Under the pieces are notes generated by a model. It saw only the letters and a list, made by a program, of their open reading frames with translations. It was not told the DNA's origin and did not search any database. Shown one piece after another: positions 1 through 9,449 of a stretch of DNA of 64,000 nt. Numbering within the stretch: the first letter of the stretch is position 1; every line of letters begins with the position of its first letter. The translations under genes and the position numbers were made by a program. This DNA comes from Ralstonia insidiosa (lineage in GTDB: Bacteria > Pseudomonadota > Gammaproteobacteria > Burkholderiales > Burkholderiaceae), in NCBI RefSeq assembly GCF_008801405.1, contig NZ_VZPV01000002.1, positions 62,001-126,000 of the forward strand, given 5' to 3'.

Positions 1-1185
1 GATTGGCGCAGCCTGCGCGACCATGAATCCAGTGTGGTCGAGCCGCAGCACGCCAGCATGCAGGCCCTACCGCGCCTGACCGGCATGCCTTGCCTGTCGC
101 GCAACCGCGTGCGCCTGCTGGTGAACGGCGCCGAAACCTTCGAGGCCATCTTTGCCGCCATGGCCCAGGCGCGCCGCGTGCTGATCGTGCAGTTCTTCAT
201 CGTGCATGACGACACGCTTGGCCGCCGTCTGGCGGAGCTGATGCTCGAGCGCGCCCGCGCCGGCGTGCGCGTGTACTTCCTGTTCGACAGCATCGGCTGC
301 CATGCCCTGCCCCGCCACTACGTGCAGCGCCTGATCGAGGGCGGCATCCATGCCAAGCCATTTGCCACGCACGGGGGCTTCGTCAACCGCTTCCAGCTCA
401 ACTTCCGCAATCACCGCAAGCTGGTGGTGGTGGATGGCGAGCGCGCCTATGTGGGGGGGCACAACGTCGGCAACGAGTACCTGGGCGAAAAGCCGCCACT
501 CTCGCCGTGGCGCGATACCCATATCGAGATCGTTGGAGCGGCGGTGATGGACCTGCAGCTCACCTTTGCCGAAGACTGGTATTGGGCCGCGAAGGAAGTG
601 CCGCAACTGATCGTGCCCGAACAGCGTCCGGTGGAAGACATGGTCTGCCAGGTGGTCGCCAGCGGCCCGGCCGACAAGCAGGAGACCTGCTCTCTGTTCT
701 TCATGGAGGCCATCCAGTCGGCGCGCAAGCGGCTGTGGATCACCACACCGTATTTCATTCCCGATGAGGCCGTGTTTGCCGCGCTGCGTCTGGCCGTGCT
801 GCGCGGGGTGGATGTGCGCATCCTAATCCCCTCGCGGCCAGACCACCGCGTGGTGTTCCTGGCCTCGACGCTGTACGCACACCAGGCCATCCGCGCGGGC
901 GTGAAAATCTACCGCTACCTGCCCGGCTTCCTGCACCAGAAAGTCGTGCTGATCGACGACGACGCGGCCGCCGTGGGCAGTGCCAACCTGGACAACCGCT
1001 CGTTCCGCCTGAATTTCGAGGTGATGGTCATGACCGCCGACCGCCGCTTCGCCAGCGACGTTGCACACATGCTCGACGCTGATTTTGCCGAAGCCACCCG
1101 CATCGGCCGTGACGAATACGAGCGCGCCCACCCGATGCGCCGCGTGATCATGCACGTCGCCAAGCTGTTCGCGCCGATCCTGTAG
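1..1185 (+). CDS. cls: Cardiolipin synthase (phospholipase D superfamily), 5' partial
   Basis: The reading frame is open to the left edge, so the true start and probably the N-terminal membrane helices lie outside the window. Two HKD phospholipase D motifs are visible: HRKLVVVDGERAYVGG about 130 residues into the visible protein, and HQKVVLIDDDAAAVGSANLD about 300 in, followed by NRSFRLNFE. This bipartite HxKxxxxD layout and the spacing fit ClsA/ClsB-type enzymes, which transfer a phosphatidyl group to make cardiolipin at the inner membrane. A GTG at 34 could serve as a start, but upstream in-frame codons look coding and the family usually has more N-terminal sequence. Which Cls subtype it is cannot be decided from the part present. 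Confidence 0.88.
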   Translation, partial: DWRSLRDHESSVVEPQHASMQALPRLTGMPCLSRNRVRLLVNGAETFEAIFAAMAQARRVLIVQFFIVHDDTLGRRLAELMLERARAGVRVYFLFDSIGCHALPRHYVQRLIEGGIHAKPFATHGGFVNRFQLNFRNHRKLVVVDGERAYVGGHNVGNEYLGEKPPLSPWRDTHIEIVGAAVMDLQLTFAEDWYWAAKEVPQLIVPEQRPVEDMVCQVVASGPADKQETCSLFFMEAIQSARKRLWITTPYFIPDEAVFAALRLAVLRGVDVRILIPSRPDHRVVFLASTLYAHQAIRAGVKIYRYLPGFLHQKVVLIDDDAAAVGSANLDNRSFRLNFEVMVMTADRRFASDVAHMLDADFAEATRIGRDEYERAHPMRRVIMHVAKLFAPIL

Positions 1186-1279
1186 TCGCGCTTCGAATTC
1201 ACCCGCAAGAAGCGGAGCGCCACAACGCAGCGCCCTCCCTAACCTGAAGCCCAGCACTTTCAGGACTAGGAGACGTGCG

Positions 1280-2548
1280 ATGCCCGCCCCCCTTGATTCA
1301 TCGATCGACCGCCTAACTGCCGGCTTCAACCGGCTGGCGGGTTCCAACCTCGCCGCGCAATCCGCCGAGCAGATCGCGCTGGCCGCCATGCCGATGGTGG
1401 CGGTGCTCACCCTGCATGCCGATGCCAGTACAGCGAGCTGGCTGCAGGTGGCGCTCACGCTGCCGTTCGTGCTGTTTGCCATTCCCATCGGCATGCTGGC
1501 GGACCGTTGGCCCAAACGCACGTTGATGGCCGGGGCAGAAGCGGTGCGTGCAGCGGCACTGTTCGGGGTGGCAGGGTTGCTGCTCGCTGGCCAACTGAGT
1601 CTGACGGCGCTGGTGGTGCTGGGCTTTGTGGCAGTCTGCGGCACGGTGGTGTTCAGTGTGGCGGCACCGGCGTTGGTGCCATCGCTCGTGCCACCGGCGA
1701 TGCTCTCGCGTGCCAACGGGCGCATCGAACTGGCGCGCACCGTGGCGTTTGCCTGTGGCCCGGCCATCGGTGGCGCGCTGATCGGCTGGACCGGTGCCAT
1801 GACGGCCTTCGTGCTGGCCGCTGCGCTATCCGTTGGTGCAGTGGCGCTGCTGACGGGCGTACCCTCACCCGCAGCTGCAGCTGCAGCACGGCATGCGACG
1901 CATCCGCTGCGCGACATCGCCGAGGGTGCGCGCTTCGTGTTCCGTCACCCGCTGCTGCGGCCGGTGTTCATCACGCAGTGTCTCTTCACGATGTCCTTTT
2001 TCATGGTGCTCGCCGTATTCGTGCCGTATGCGGCGCACCGGCTTGGGCTGTCGGCGCAGGCCATCGGGCTCACGCTCGGGATGTACGGTGCGGGCATGGT
2101 GATTGGCGCACTGTTCGCTGCACGCATCCTGGCGCGCTGGCGCTTTGGCCATGTAGTGGCAACCGGCCCGGTGTGCGGGCTGGCCGGCGGTGCGTTGCTG
2201 GCAGCGACGCTCTGGCAGCCGTGGCCGGCGCTCGCCCATGCGGGGTTCTTCATGCTGGGGTGTGGGCCGATCCTGTGGGTGGTCAGCACGACCACGCTGC
2301 GCCAGACGGTCACACCGCCCGCGCTATTGGCACGCGTGTCGGCGGTGAACGTGATGTCGTACGGTGCACGGCCGGTGGGTGCTGCATTGGCGGCATGGCT
2401 GGCGGCGCAGGCGGGTATGGGTGCGTGCCTGCTGATGGCGCTGGCCGGCTTTGCGCTGCAGTTGTTGTGCATTCTCCAGTCGCCAGCAGTCCGGCTCGCG
2501 CGTCAGCCGAGCCCGGATGACGCCGATGCCGCGCTCAACCCAGCCTGA
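1280..2548 (+). CDS. MFS transporter (efflux type)
   Basis: A 422-residue protein with about 12 hydrophobic segments and the MFS loop 2-3 signature, seen as GMLADRWPKRTLM around residues 75-88. It starts at ATG 1280 behind an AGGAG box about 7 bases upstream. The layout resembles the MFS_3/enterobactin-exporter-like group (N-terminal ASNLAAQSAEQIAL-type segment, no large central loop), which moves small molecules out of the cell by proton antiport. It ends 2 bp before the convergent stop of the AraC gene, so it is not co-transcribed with that gene. Nothing in the sequence shows the substrate. Confidence 0.8.
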   Translation: MPAPLDSSIDRLTAGFNRLAGSNLAAQSAEQIALAAMPMVAVLTLHADASTASWLQVALTLPFVLFAIPIGMLADRWPKRTLMAGAEAVRAAALFGVAGLLLAGQLSLTALVVLGFVAVCGTVVFSVAAPALVPSLVPPAMLSRANGRIELARTVAFACGPAIGGALIGWTGAMTAFVLAAALSVGAVALLTGVPSPAAAAAARHATHPLRDIAEGARFVFRHPLLRPVFITQCLFTMSFFMVLAVFVPYAAHRLGLSAQAIGLTLGMYGAGMVIGALFAARILARWRFGHVVATGPVCGLAGGALLAATLWQPWPALAHAGFFMLGCGPILWVVSTTTLRQTVTPPALLARVSAVNVMSYGARPVGAALAAWLAAQAGMGACLLMALAGFALQLLCILQSPAVRLARQPSPDDADAALNPA

Positions 2549-2550
2549 CG

Positions 2551-3552
2551 CTATGGCGTCTGCGCATCGCGCCATGCACGCGGCGTCATGCCGAAGTGGG
2601 CGACGAACCAGCGCGTGAATGATGCCTGCCGCGTGTACCCCAGCAGCGCCGCCACGCGGCCGATCCGGTAACTCGGGTTGGCCATGTAGCGGACGGCCAG
2701 GTTGTGGCGCACCTCCTCCACCAGTTCGGAGAACGTGGCGCCGGCAGACTCCAACTGCCGCTGCAAGGTGCGTGCGCTCAGGTGAAGGTGCTCGGCCACC
2801 TGCTCCACCGAGGCACGCTCCAGCGGCAACAGCAGATACACCGCGCGCCGCACTTCCTGCACCACCGCATCCGGCCCCGACACGTTGAGCGGCTCGGCCA
2901 GGCTTTCTGCATAACGCACGAGTGCCGGGTCGGCGGCTGGGTTGGGCGTCTCCAGATCGGCCGCCACGCAGACGATGCCGTTGAAATCGCTGTCAAACAC
3001 GATCGGGCAACCGAACACGCGCCGGTGCAGGCTGACATCCGCCGGGGCTGCGTGCGTGAAGTGGATGCCGCGCGGCTTCCAATGCGTGCCCAGCAGCGCA
3101 CTGCAAATGCGAGCCAGCACACCCACGGCCAACTCGTTGGCCTGACGCAGTGGCACGGGCGTCTCGGTGATGATCTCCTCGCGGATGACCACCATGTCGC
3201 CATCGGATTCCAGATAGACCGCCAGTGCCTCGTTCATGAGATGGCGGTACTGGATGATGGCCTGCAATGCCTCGCGCAGGGTGCGTTTGTGACCCAGCAG
3301 CAGGCCGAGCACGCCAAAGTCCAGCTCCTGCCGCGCCTCGGCCATCTGCAGGCCGAGTGTCGGGCATGGCGCACTGGCCGCCGTGAGCTCCATCAACTGG
3401 CAGATCGCCACCACGGGCACGAGCTGTTCCGTGTCGGCCAGCTTGGCGGGGTCGAGCCCCACCTGCCGCAACGCCTCCTGCGGGTTGAAGCCGAGCCGCC
3501 GCACGACCTGAAAATAGCCGTTCAGCGACCGGGCGCGCACCATTGTCTCCAT
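2551..3552 (-). CDS. AraC-family transcriptional regulator (OruR/ArgR-like architecture)
   Basis: A 333-residue protein. The N-terminal about 190 residues resemble the Arabinose_bd domain of OruR-type regulators. The C-terminal about 100 residues hold two helix-turn-helix units (HLSARTLQRQLESAG and YRIGRVAALLGYTRQASFTR) ending in the AraC signature FVAHFGMTPRAWR. It is divergent from the BKACE-MFS-reductase-dioxygenase-porin operon starting at 3706, so it is the likely regulator of that operon (inference from position). ATG 3552 is used here; ATG 3543, preceded by GGAGA, is an alternative. Its stop almost abuts the convergent MFS gene. Confidence 0.85.
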   Translation of the reverse strand: METMVRARSLNGYFQVVRRLGFNPQEALRQVGLDPAKLADTEQLVPVVAICQLMELTAASAPCPTLGLQMAEARQELDFGVLGLLLGHKRTLREALQAIIQYRHLMNEALAVYLESDGDMVVIREEIITETPVPLRQANELAVGVLARICSALLGTHWKPRGIHFTHAAPADVSLHRRVFGCPIVFDSDFNGIVCVAADLETPNPAADPALVRYAESLAEPLNVSGPDAVVQEVRRAVYLLLPLERASVEQVAEHLHLSARTLQRQLESAGATFSELVEEVRHNLAVRYMANPSYRIGRVAALLGYTRQASFTRWFVAHFGMTPRAWRDAQTP

Positions 3553-3705
3553 GGATGTCCGCCAGTATCAGGGGCCGCGTGGGCCCTCTTGGTGTTTACA
3601 CGGAATGGCGCACAAAGAGAAAAACTTGGCGCCAAATGAGAAATACAACCCTACCGTCTCCCTATAGTGGAGTCCACCAGAGACATCCCCTACAGGAGAC
3701 ACACC

Positions 3706-4761
3706 GTGCAATTCCTCGATGATTCGCTGCACCCCGAGAACCAGGACAAGGTCGTGATTACCGCGGCACCGTACGGCCCGGAATGGATGCCGGAAGATTT
3801 TCCGGAAGACATTCCCGTCACGATGGAAGAACAGGTGCAGAAAGCCGTGGATTGCTACAACGCCGGTGCCACCGTGCTGCACCTGCATGTGCGCGAGCTG
3901 GACGGCAAGGGCTCCAAGCGGCTGTCGAAATTCAACGAGCTGATTGCCGGCGTGCGCGCTGCGGTGCCGGACATGATCATCCAGGTGGGCGGCTCGATTT
4001 CGTTTGCGCCGGAAGACGAGGGCCAGGCCGCCAAGTGGCTGTCGGACGACACGCGCCACATGCTGGCCGACCTGACGCCAACGCCCGATCAGGTGACCGT
4101 GGCCATCAACACCACGCAGATGAACATCATGGAGCTGCTGTATCCGGAATATCTGGAAGGCACCTCCCTGTCACACCCCGCGCTGCAGCAGGCCTACCGC
4201 GAGATGACCGTGCCGGCCGGCCCGCAATGGCTGGAAGAACACCTGCGCCGCCTGCAGGCGGCCGGCGTGCAGCCGCACTTCCAGCTCACCGGCATCCACG
4301 CGATGGAAACGCTGGAGCGCCTGGTGCGCAAGGGCCTCTACAAGGGCCCGCTCAACCTCACGTGGATCGGCATTGGCGGCGGCTTTGACGGCCCCAACCC
4401 GTTCAACTTCTTCAACTTCATCCACCGCGCGCCGGACGGCTGCACGCTGACGGCGGAGTCGCTGCTCAAGAACGTGCTGCCGTTCAACATGATGGCCATG
4501 GCAATGGGCCTGCATCCGCGCTGCGGCATTGAAGACACCATCATCGACCAGCACGGCAACCGCATGACCTCGGTGCAGCAGATCGAGCAATGCGTGCGCG
4601 TGGCAAGGGAACTCGGCCGCGAAATCGCCAGTGGCAAGGAGGCGCGCCAGATCTACCGCATCGGCACCTGGTACGACAGTGCCGAGGAAACGCTGGCCAA
4701 GAATGGCATGGCCCCCAACCGCGCGCCGAATGTGAAGAACCTGCCGCTGCGCGCGGCCTAA
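3706..4761 (+). CDS. BKACE-family beta-keto acid cleavage enzyme (DUF849)
   Basis: A 351-residue protein if started at GTG 3706, which has AGGAG about 8 bases upstream. An in-frame start at 3667 would add 13 residues without a comparable ribosome site. The zinc-binding HLHVR motif lies near residue 59-63, and GIEDTI near the C-terminus matches the conserved GIED element of the family. BKACE enzymes condense a beta-keto acid with acetyl-CoA and release acetoacetate plus a new acyl-CoA. At about 350 residues it is longer than the usual 270-310, with extra sequence around the NPFNFFNFIHRAPDG segment. It is first in a catabolic operon with a transporter, a reductase, a dioxygenase and a porin. 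The substrate is unknown. Confidence 0.85.
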   Translation: MQFLDDSLHPENQDKVVITAAPYGPEWMPEDFPEDIPVTMEEQVQKAVDCYNAGATVLHLHVRELDGKGSKRLSKFNELIAGVRAAVPDMIIQVGGSISFAPEDEGQAAKWLSDDTRHMLADLTPTPDQVTVAINTTQMNIMELLYPEYLEGTSLSHPALQQAYREMTVPAGPQWLEEHLRRLQAAGVQPHFQLTGIHAMETLERLVRKGLYKGPLNLTWIGIGGGFDGPNPFNFFNFIHRAPDGCTLTAESLLKNVLPFNMMAMAMGLHPRCGIEDTIIDQHGNRMTSVQQIEQCVRVARELGREIASGKEARQIYRIGTWYDSAEETLAKNGMAPNRAPNVKNLPLRAA

Positions 4762-4833
4762 ACTACAAGTCGCACTTTCACCGGGCCCAACACAGGCGGC
4801 GCTCAACGCAAGCGCCGCCACTCGGAGACAACC

Positions 4834-6174
4834 ATGAATCTGCATGCTGCCGACCAGCACACAGGTGACCACGACGGCTACCTCGTCAGCCGACCCCAGG
4901 CGTGGTTTGCGTTTGCGATGACTTTTGCACTGATGCTGTTCGACTACATCGACCGGCAAGTCATCGTGTCGCTGTTCCCGCATCTGAAGACGGCGTGGTC
5001 GCTGTCGGACAAGCAGTTGGGTGCGCTGGTGTCTGTCATCTCCATCGTGGTGGCGGTGGGCGGGCTGCCGGTGGCACTGCTGGCCGACCGCTTCAGCCGC
5101 GTCAAAAGCATCGTCGTCATGGCGACGGTGTGGAGCTTGGCGACGATCTCCTGCATGTTCACGCGCAACTATGCGCAGCTCTTTGCGGCGCGGGCCATGG
5201 TGGGCGTGGGCGAAACGGGCTATGGCTCGGTGGGCGCGGCGCTCATCGCCAGCCTCTTTCCCAAGCGCCTGCGTGCCACGTTGATGGGCGCCTTCTTTGC
5301 GGCAGCATCCGTGGGCTCGGTGCTGGGTGTATTGCTCGGCGGTGTGATCGCGGCGCGCTGGGGCTGGCAGGCAGCCTTTGGCGTGGTGGGCGTGCCGGGG
5401 TTGCTGCTGGCACTGCTCTACGTGTTTGTGCCGGACTACAAGACAGTGGCGATGGCACCCGGTGCGGCGCAGGCTCGGCAGTCGGCTGGCACGCTCCTGC
5501 AACGCGTGGCTGGAGCACTCACCACTTCACGCACGCTGTGGTGGACCTGCCTGGGCGCGGCCTTCCAGCTGATCGTCGTGTCGACCATCTGGTCGTGGTT
5601 GCCGAGTTATCTGAACCGCTACCACGGCACACCGACGGACCGTGCAGCCATGCAGGCAGCGCTGGTGGTGCTGTGCGGCGCGCTAGGGGCCTTCGTGTGG
5701 GGCGTGGTGGCCGACCTGGTGGCGGCACGCCGTCAGCGCAACCGGCTGATTGCCGTGGCGGTGCTGGCCATCGTGACGCTGCTTGTGTTCATGACGGCTT
5801 TCGGCACGACCATGCCGGCCAACCAGCAATTCCTGCTGATCGCCTTCGGTGGCTTCCTGATGACGTGCACGGTGGCGCCAGCCTCCAGCGTGGTGTTCGA
5901 CGTGGTCCACCCGGGTGTTCGCTCCACAGGGGCTGCGGTGCTCTCGCTGTTCCAGAACCTGTTCGGCCTGGCGATCGGCCCGTTCGTGGGTGGCGCCATG
6001 TCCGACGCGTGGGGCCTGCAGACCGCACTGGCTGTCATGCCGATCTTCGGTGTGGCGGCGGCTGGCTGCTTCTTGCTGGCTGCGCGCAGCTACGAGGCCG
6101 AACTGCAACGCGTGGCCAGCGTGCAAGTGGATGCAGCGCCGGCCCTCAGCCCCTCTGCGGTTGCCTCTGCATGA
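4834..6174 (+). CDS. MFS transporter of the catabolic operon
   Basis: A 446-residue, 12-helix MFS protein starting at ATG 4834 behind GGAGA. The first helix carries DYIDRQVIVSLFPHLK, and the loop 2-3 motif ADRFSRVKSIVVMA follows. This pattern is common in organic-acid and aromatic-acid importers (ACS/AAHS-like and spinster-like groups). It lies 72 bp after the BKACE gene and before the quinone oxidoreductase, all on one strand. It is therefore probably the uptake system for the substrate of this pathway; uptake is inferred from context and not shown by sequence. Confidence 0.82.
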   Translation: MNLHAADQHTGDHDGYLVSRPQAWFAFAMTFALMLFDYIDRQVIVSLFPHLKTAWSLSDKQLGALVSVISIVVAVGGLPVALLADRFSRVKSIVVMATVWSLATISCMFTRNYAQLFAARAMVGVGETGYGSVGAALIASLFPKRLRATLMGAFFAAASVGSVLGVLLGGVIAARWGWQAAFGVVGVPGLLLALLYVFVPDYKTVAMAPGAAQARQSAGTLLQRVAGALTTSRTLWWTCLGAAFQLIVVSTIWSWLPSYLNRYHGTPTDRAAMQAALVVLCGALGAFVWGVVADLVAARRQRNRLIAVAVLAIVTLLVFMTAFGTTMPANQQFLLIAFGGFLMTCTVAPASSVVFDVVHPGVRSTGAAVLSLFQNLFGLAIGPFVGGAMSDAWGLQTALAVMPIFGVAAAGCFLLAARSYEAELQRVASVQVDAAPALSPSAVASA

Positions 6175-6308
6175 GCACCTAGCCCGACTTAACCGCGCGT
6201 CGCCTCCCGAGGCACCTCCATCCCCTCTCCGCTTTGACCGCGGCTCGCCCAGCGAGCCGCGCAGGCGGCGCGCACCCAAAAACATCTGAGAAACACCAGG
6301 AGACACAC

Positions 6309-7289
6309 ATGGCAACAGCAGTCCGCTTCCACGAAACCGGCGGCCCCGAAGTCTTGCGCTGCGAGACCGTCGAAGTCGGCCGCCCTGGCCCCGGCCAGGT
6401 CCGCCTGCGCCACGAGGCCGTCGGCCTGAACTTTGCCGATACCTACTTCCGCTCTGGCCTGTATCCGGTGCCGTTGCCCGCCGGCATGGGTGTTGAAGCG
6501 GCAGGCATTGTCGAGGCCGTGGGTGATGACGTGACCAACGTCGCCGTGGGCGACCGCGTGACCTACACCGGCTTCGTCAACACGCTGGGCGCCTACAGCA
6601 CCGAGCGCCTGATCCCCGCCGCACCGCTCATCAAGCTGCCCGATGCCATCGCCTGCGAAACCGCCGCCGCCATGACCATGCGCGGCCTGACCTCGGCCTA
6701 CCTGCTGCGTCGCATCTATCCGTTTGCCAAGGGCGATACGGTGCTGCTGCACGCGGCTGCAGGGGGCGTGGGGCTGATCGTTTCGCAGTGGGCCAAGCTG
6801 CTCGGGCTGACGGTGATCGGCACGGTGTCGAGCGAAGCCAAGGCGGACATCGCCCGCGCACATGGCTGTGACCACGTCATCAACTACACACATGAAGACG
6901 TCGCCAAGCGCGTGCGCGAGCTGACCGACGGCGTGGGCGTCAACGTGGTGTTTGACAGCGTGGGCAAGGCCACCTTTGATGCGTCGCTCGATTCGCTCAA
7001 GCGGCGCGGGCTCATGGTGTGCGTGGGCACGGCCTCGGGCCCGATCCCGCCGTTCAATCCGCAACTACTGGCGATGAAGGGCTCGCTGTACATGACGCGT
7101 CCGGCGCTGGCGGATTACATCGCTGATCCAGCGGAGAAAGCGGCGCTTGCCGGCGAACTGTTCGACCACGTCGCCGCCGGCCGCATCCGCATCGAAATCC
7201 ACCAGCGCTACGCATTGCAAGACGCCGTGCAGGCCCACCGCGATCTGGAAGCACGCAAGACGACCGGCTCGTCGGTCTTCGTCATCTGA
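6309..7289 (+). CDS. NADPH:quinone oxidoreductase (zinc-free MDR/QOR family)
   Basis: A 326-residue protein. ATG 6309 follows CAGGAGACACAC, a strong ribosome site; upstream in-frame codons from 6234 look non-coding. It has the QOR-type N-terminus (VRFHETGGPEVLRCETVEVG), NFADTYFRSGLYPVPLP, and the nucleotide-binding stretch LLHAAAGGVGLIVSQWAK near residue 145. No structural or catalytic zinc cysteine cluster is visible, as expected for quinone oxidoreductases as opposed to alcohol dehydrogenases. It would reduce quinones or an enone intermediate using NADPH in the cytosol. It sits between the transporter and the dioxygenase, and its stop is 9 bp before the next start. Confidence 0.85.
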   Translation: MATAVRFHETGGPEVLRCETVEVGRPGPGQVRLRHEAVGLNFADTYFRSGLYPVPLPAGMGVEAAGIVEAVGDDVTNVAVGDRVTYTGFVNTLGAYSTERLIPAAPLIKLPDAIACETAAAMTMRGLTSAYLLRRIYPFAKGDTVLLHAAAGGVGLIVSQWAKLLGLTVIGTVSSEAKADIARAHGCDHVINYTHEDVAKRVRELTDGVGVNVVFDSVGKATFDASLDSLKRRGLMVCVGTASGPIPPFNPQLLAMKGSLYMTRPALADYIADPAEKAALAGELFDHVAAGRIRIEIHQRYALQDAVQAHRDLEARKTTGSSVFVI

Positions 7290-7298
7290 GGCACCGCC

Positions 7299-8147
7299 AT
7301 GCGAGTCGAACAACTGACCAACGCGCTGGGCGCAGAACTCATCGGCGTGCAACTGGCCGATGCCATTGAAGACCACGGCTTGTTCAATGAGATCCGCACC
7401 GCGCTGCTCAAGCACCGCGTGGTCTTCCTGCGCGATCAGGATTTAAGCCGCGCGCAGCACGTCGCCTTTGCCCGCCGCTTTGGCGATCTGGAGGACCACC
7501 CCGTCGCCGGCAGCGATCCGGAACACCCTGGCCTCGTGCGCATCTACAAGACGCCCGATCACCCGAACGACCGCTACGAAAATTGCTGGCACTCCGACAC
7601 GACATGGCGTGAGGCACCGCAGTTTGGCGCCGTGCTGCGTTGTGTGGAATGCCCACCCGTGGGCGGCGACACCATGTGGGCCAACATGGCGCTGGCCTAC
7701 GACAAGCTGCCGGATAACGTGAAGCGCGAGATTGCCGACCTGCGCGCGCGCCACAGCATCGAAGCGAGCTTTGGTGCGGTCATGCCGATCGAGAAGCGCC
7801 TCGCGCTCAAAGCGCAGTATCCCGATCCGGAACACCCGGTGGTGCGCACCCACCCCGAGACCGGCGAGAAGGTGCTGTACGTGAACGGCTTCACCACGCA
7901 CTTCACGAACTACCACACGCCTGCACGCGTGCGCTATGGGCAGGACGCCACCAACGGCGCTTCAGAGCTGCTGCGCTACCTGATCAGCCAGGCGTACATC
8001 CCCGAATACCAGGTGCGCTGGCGCTGGAAGCCGAACAGCGTGGCCATCTGGGACAACACCGCCACGCAACACTACGCGGTCATGGATTACCCGCCGTGCC
8101 ACCGGAAGATGGAGCGCGCCGGGATCATCGGCAGCAAGCCGTTCTAA
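7299..8147 (+). CDS. TauD/TfdA-family Fe(II)/2-oxoglutarate dioxygenase
   Basis: A 282-residue protein with the 2-His-1-Asp facial triad: CWHSDTTW supplies the first His and the Asp near residues 99-101, and TQHYAVMDY supplies the distal His near residue 255. The 2-oxoglutarate-binding arginine is in RKMERAGI. The family hydroxylates substrates such as taurine or 2,4-D, often releasing sulfite, an aldehyde or a dealkylated product. It begins 9 bp after the quinone oxidoreductase and precedes the porin, so it belongs to the same operon. The product released here is unknown; a hydroxylation that feeds the BKACE step is a reasonable inference. Confidence 0.88.
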   Translation: MRVEQLTNALGAELIGVQLADAIEDHGLFNEIRTALLKHRVVFLRDQDLSRAQHVAFARRFGDLEDHPVAGSDPEHPGLVRIYKTPDHPNDRYENCWHSDTTWREAPQFGAVLRCVECPPVGGDTMWANMALAYDKLPDNVKREIADLRARHSIEASFGAVMPIEKRLALKAQYPDPEHPVVRTHPETGEKVLYVNGFTTHFTNYHTPARVRYGQDATNGASELLRYLISQAYIPEYQVRWRWKPNSVAIWDNTATQHYAVMDYPPCHRKMERAGIIGSKPF

Positions 8148-8215
8148 CGACCTCCGGGGCGCTTGGTACACCCAACGCACCCGGCGGCGACCACACCAAG
8201 AGGAGACCCTGCAAC

Positions 8216-9349
8216 ATGAAGAAGAAACACATCGCCCCCTTTGCGCTGCTGGCCTGCGCGGGCGCAGCCAGCGCACAATCCGGCGTCACGCTGTATGGCG
8301 TGGTGGACACCAACATCGAATATGCGACGAACTTGCCCGGCGCCACCCCGGGCAGTTCGGGCAATCGCGTGTCGATGCAGAGCGGTGGCCTGTCGGGCTC
8401 GCGCTGGGGCATGCGCGGGGTGGAAGACCTGGGCGGCGGCCTGAGTGCGCTGTTCGTGCTGGAGAGCGGCTTTGCGAGCGACACCGGGCAATCGCAGCAA
8501 GGGGGCCGCCTGTTCGGCCGCCAGGCTTACGTGGGGCTGAAGAGCAGCACGGTGGGGCAGTTCACGTTCGGGCGCCAGTACACCACGCTGTTCCAGTTGC
8601 TCGCCAACTTCGAGCCGATGGCGTATTCCACGCAATATGAACCGGCGGCCGTGCAGACTGGCGTCAATTTCCGCTCGGACAACACTGCCATGTATACCGG
8701 CACCTTTGGCCCCGTCACCGCACAGGTGCACTGGTCATTTGGCACCGGCGCGCCCAGCGCCAACCCCACGGGCGGCGGCAATGGCGAGGTACCCGGCCAA
8801 CCCCGGCGCGACAGCGGCTACGGTGCGGGTGTGGCGTACTCCGCTGGCCCGCTGGGCGCCACGCTGGCCTACGACCAATACAACCCGAGCGTGGCACTGG
8901 GCGGCGGCGCCTTCAGCTCGGGCACTGTGCGCAAGGCCGCGCTGGCCGGCAGCTACCTGTTCGGCGATGTCATCAAGGTCATGGGCGGCTACCGGTGGGG
9001 CCAGAACAAGAACGCCAACGGCAGCGTGGCGCTGCGTGATGACTACTACTGGGCCGGCGTGAACTACCAGGCGACCAACGCGCTGACGCTCTCGCTCGAA
9101 TACTCGTACCAGAAGATCAAGACCATCAACAGCGCGCCCTCCACGCAGGCCAATCCGTGGCAAGTCGCGTTCATTGCCGACTACACCCTTTCCAAGCGCA
9201 CCGACCTGTACCTGACCACGGCCTACGCCCGCAACGCAGGGCTGGCTCTGGACCAGGCCTCGGTGGATCTGAACGCCACCGGTTACGGCTTGGCCACCGG
9301 CAAGACCAGCATGATCGGCGCGGCTGTGGGCATCCGTCACAAGTTCTGA
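8216..9349 (+). CDS. Gram-negative general porin (Burkholderia-type)
   Basis: A 377-residue outer-membrane porin starting at ATG 8216 behind AGGAGACC. It has a signal peptide (MKKKHIAPFALLACAGAASA) cleaved before QSGVTLYGVVDTNIEY, the classic start of OmpC-like betaproteobacterial porins. It also has the typical SRWGMRGVEDLGGG and GRLFGRQAYVGLKS segments and ends in GIRHKF with the terminal phenylalanine needed for barrel assembly. It is the last gene of the operon, directly before a strong terminator, and probably forms the outer-membrane entry route for the operon's substrate. Confidence 0.93.
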   Translation: MKKKHIAPFALLACAGAASAQSGVTLYGVVDTNIEYATNLPGATPGSSGNRVSMQSGGLSGSRWGMRGVEDLGGGLSALFVLESGFASDTGQSQQGGRLFGRQAYVGLKSSTVGQFTFGRQYTTLFQLLANFEPMAYSTQYEPAAVQTGVNFRSDNTAMYTGTFGPVTAQVHWSFGTGAPSANPTGGGNGEVPGQPRRDSGYGAGVAYSAGPLGATLAYDQYNPSVALGGGAFSSGTVRKAALAGSYLFGDVIKVMGGYRWGQNKNANGSVALRDDYYWAGVNYQATNALTLSLEYSYQKIKTINSAPSTQANPWQVAFIADYTLSKRTDLYLTTAYARNAGLALDQASVDLNATGYGLATGKTSMIGAAVGIRHKF

Positions 9350-9398
9350 ACGACCTACACCACGGGAGGCGGTTGCCGCCGTCTCCCCGGTCGGCATT

Positions 9399-9430
9399 CG
9401 AGGAGGGCGACCTCCTCGTTTTTTTTTTCT
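9399..9430 (+). terminator. Rho-independent terminator after the porin
   Basis: An 8-bp perfect stem (cgaggagg / cctcctcg) with a gcga loop is followed by a run of ten T. It lies about 50 bp after the porin stop and ends the BKACE-porin operon. Confidence 0.92.
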
Positions 9431-9449
9431 CACCCTACGTTTTCTGGCG

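Noticed and set aside
4171..5502. 443-codon minus-strand open frame opposite the BKACE and MFS genes
   Set aside because: His/Gln/Arg-rich shadow spanning the ends of two well-supported genes.
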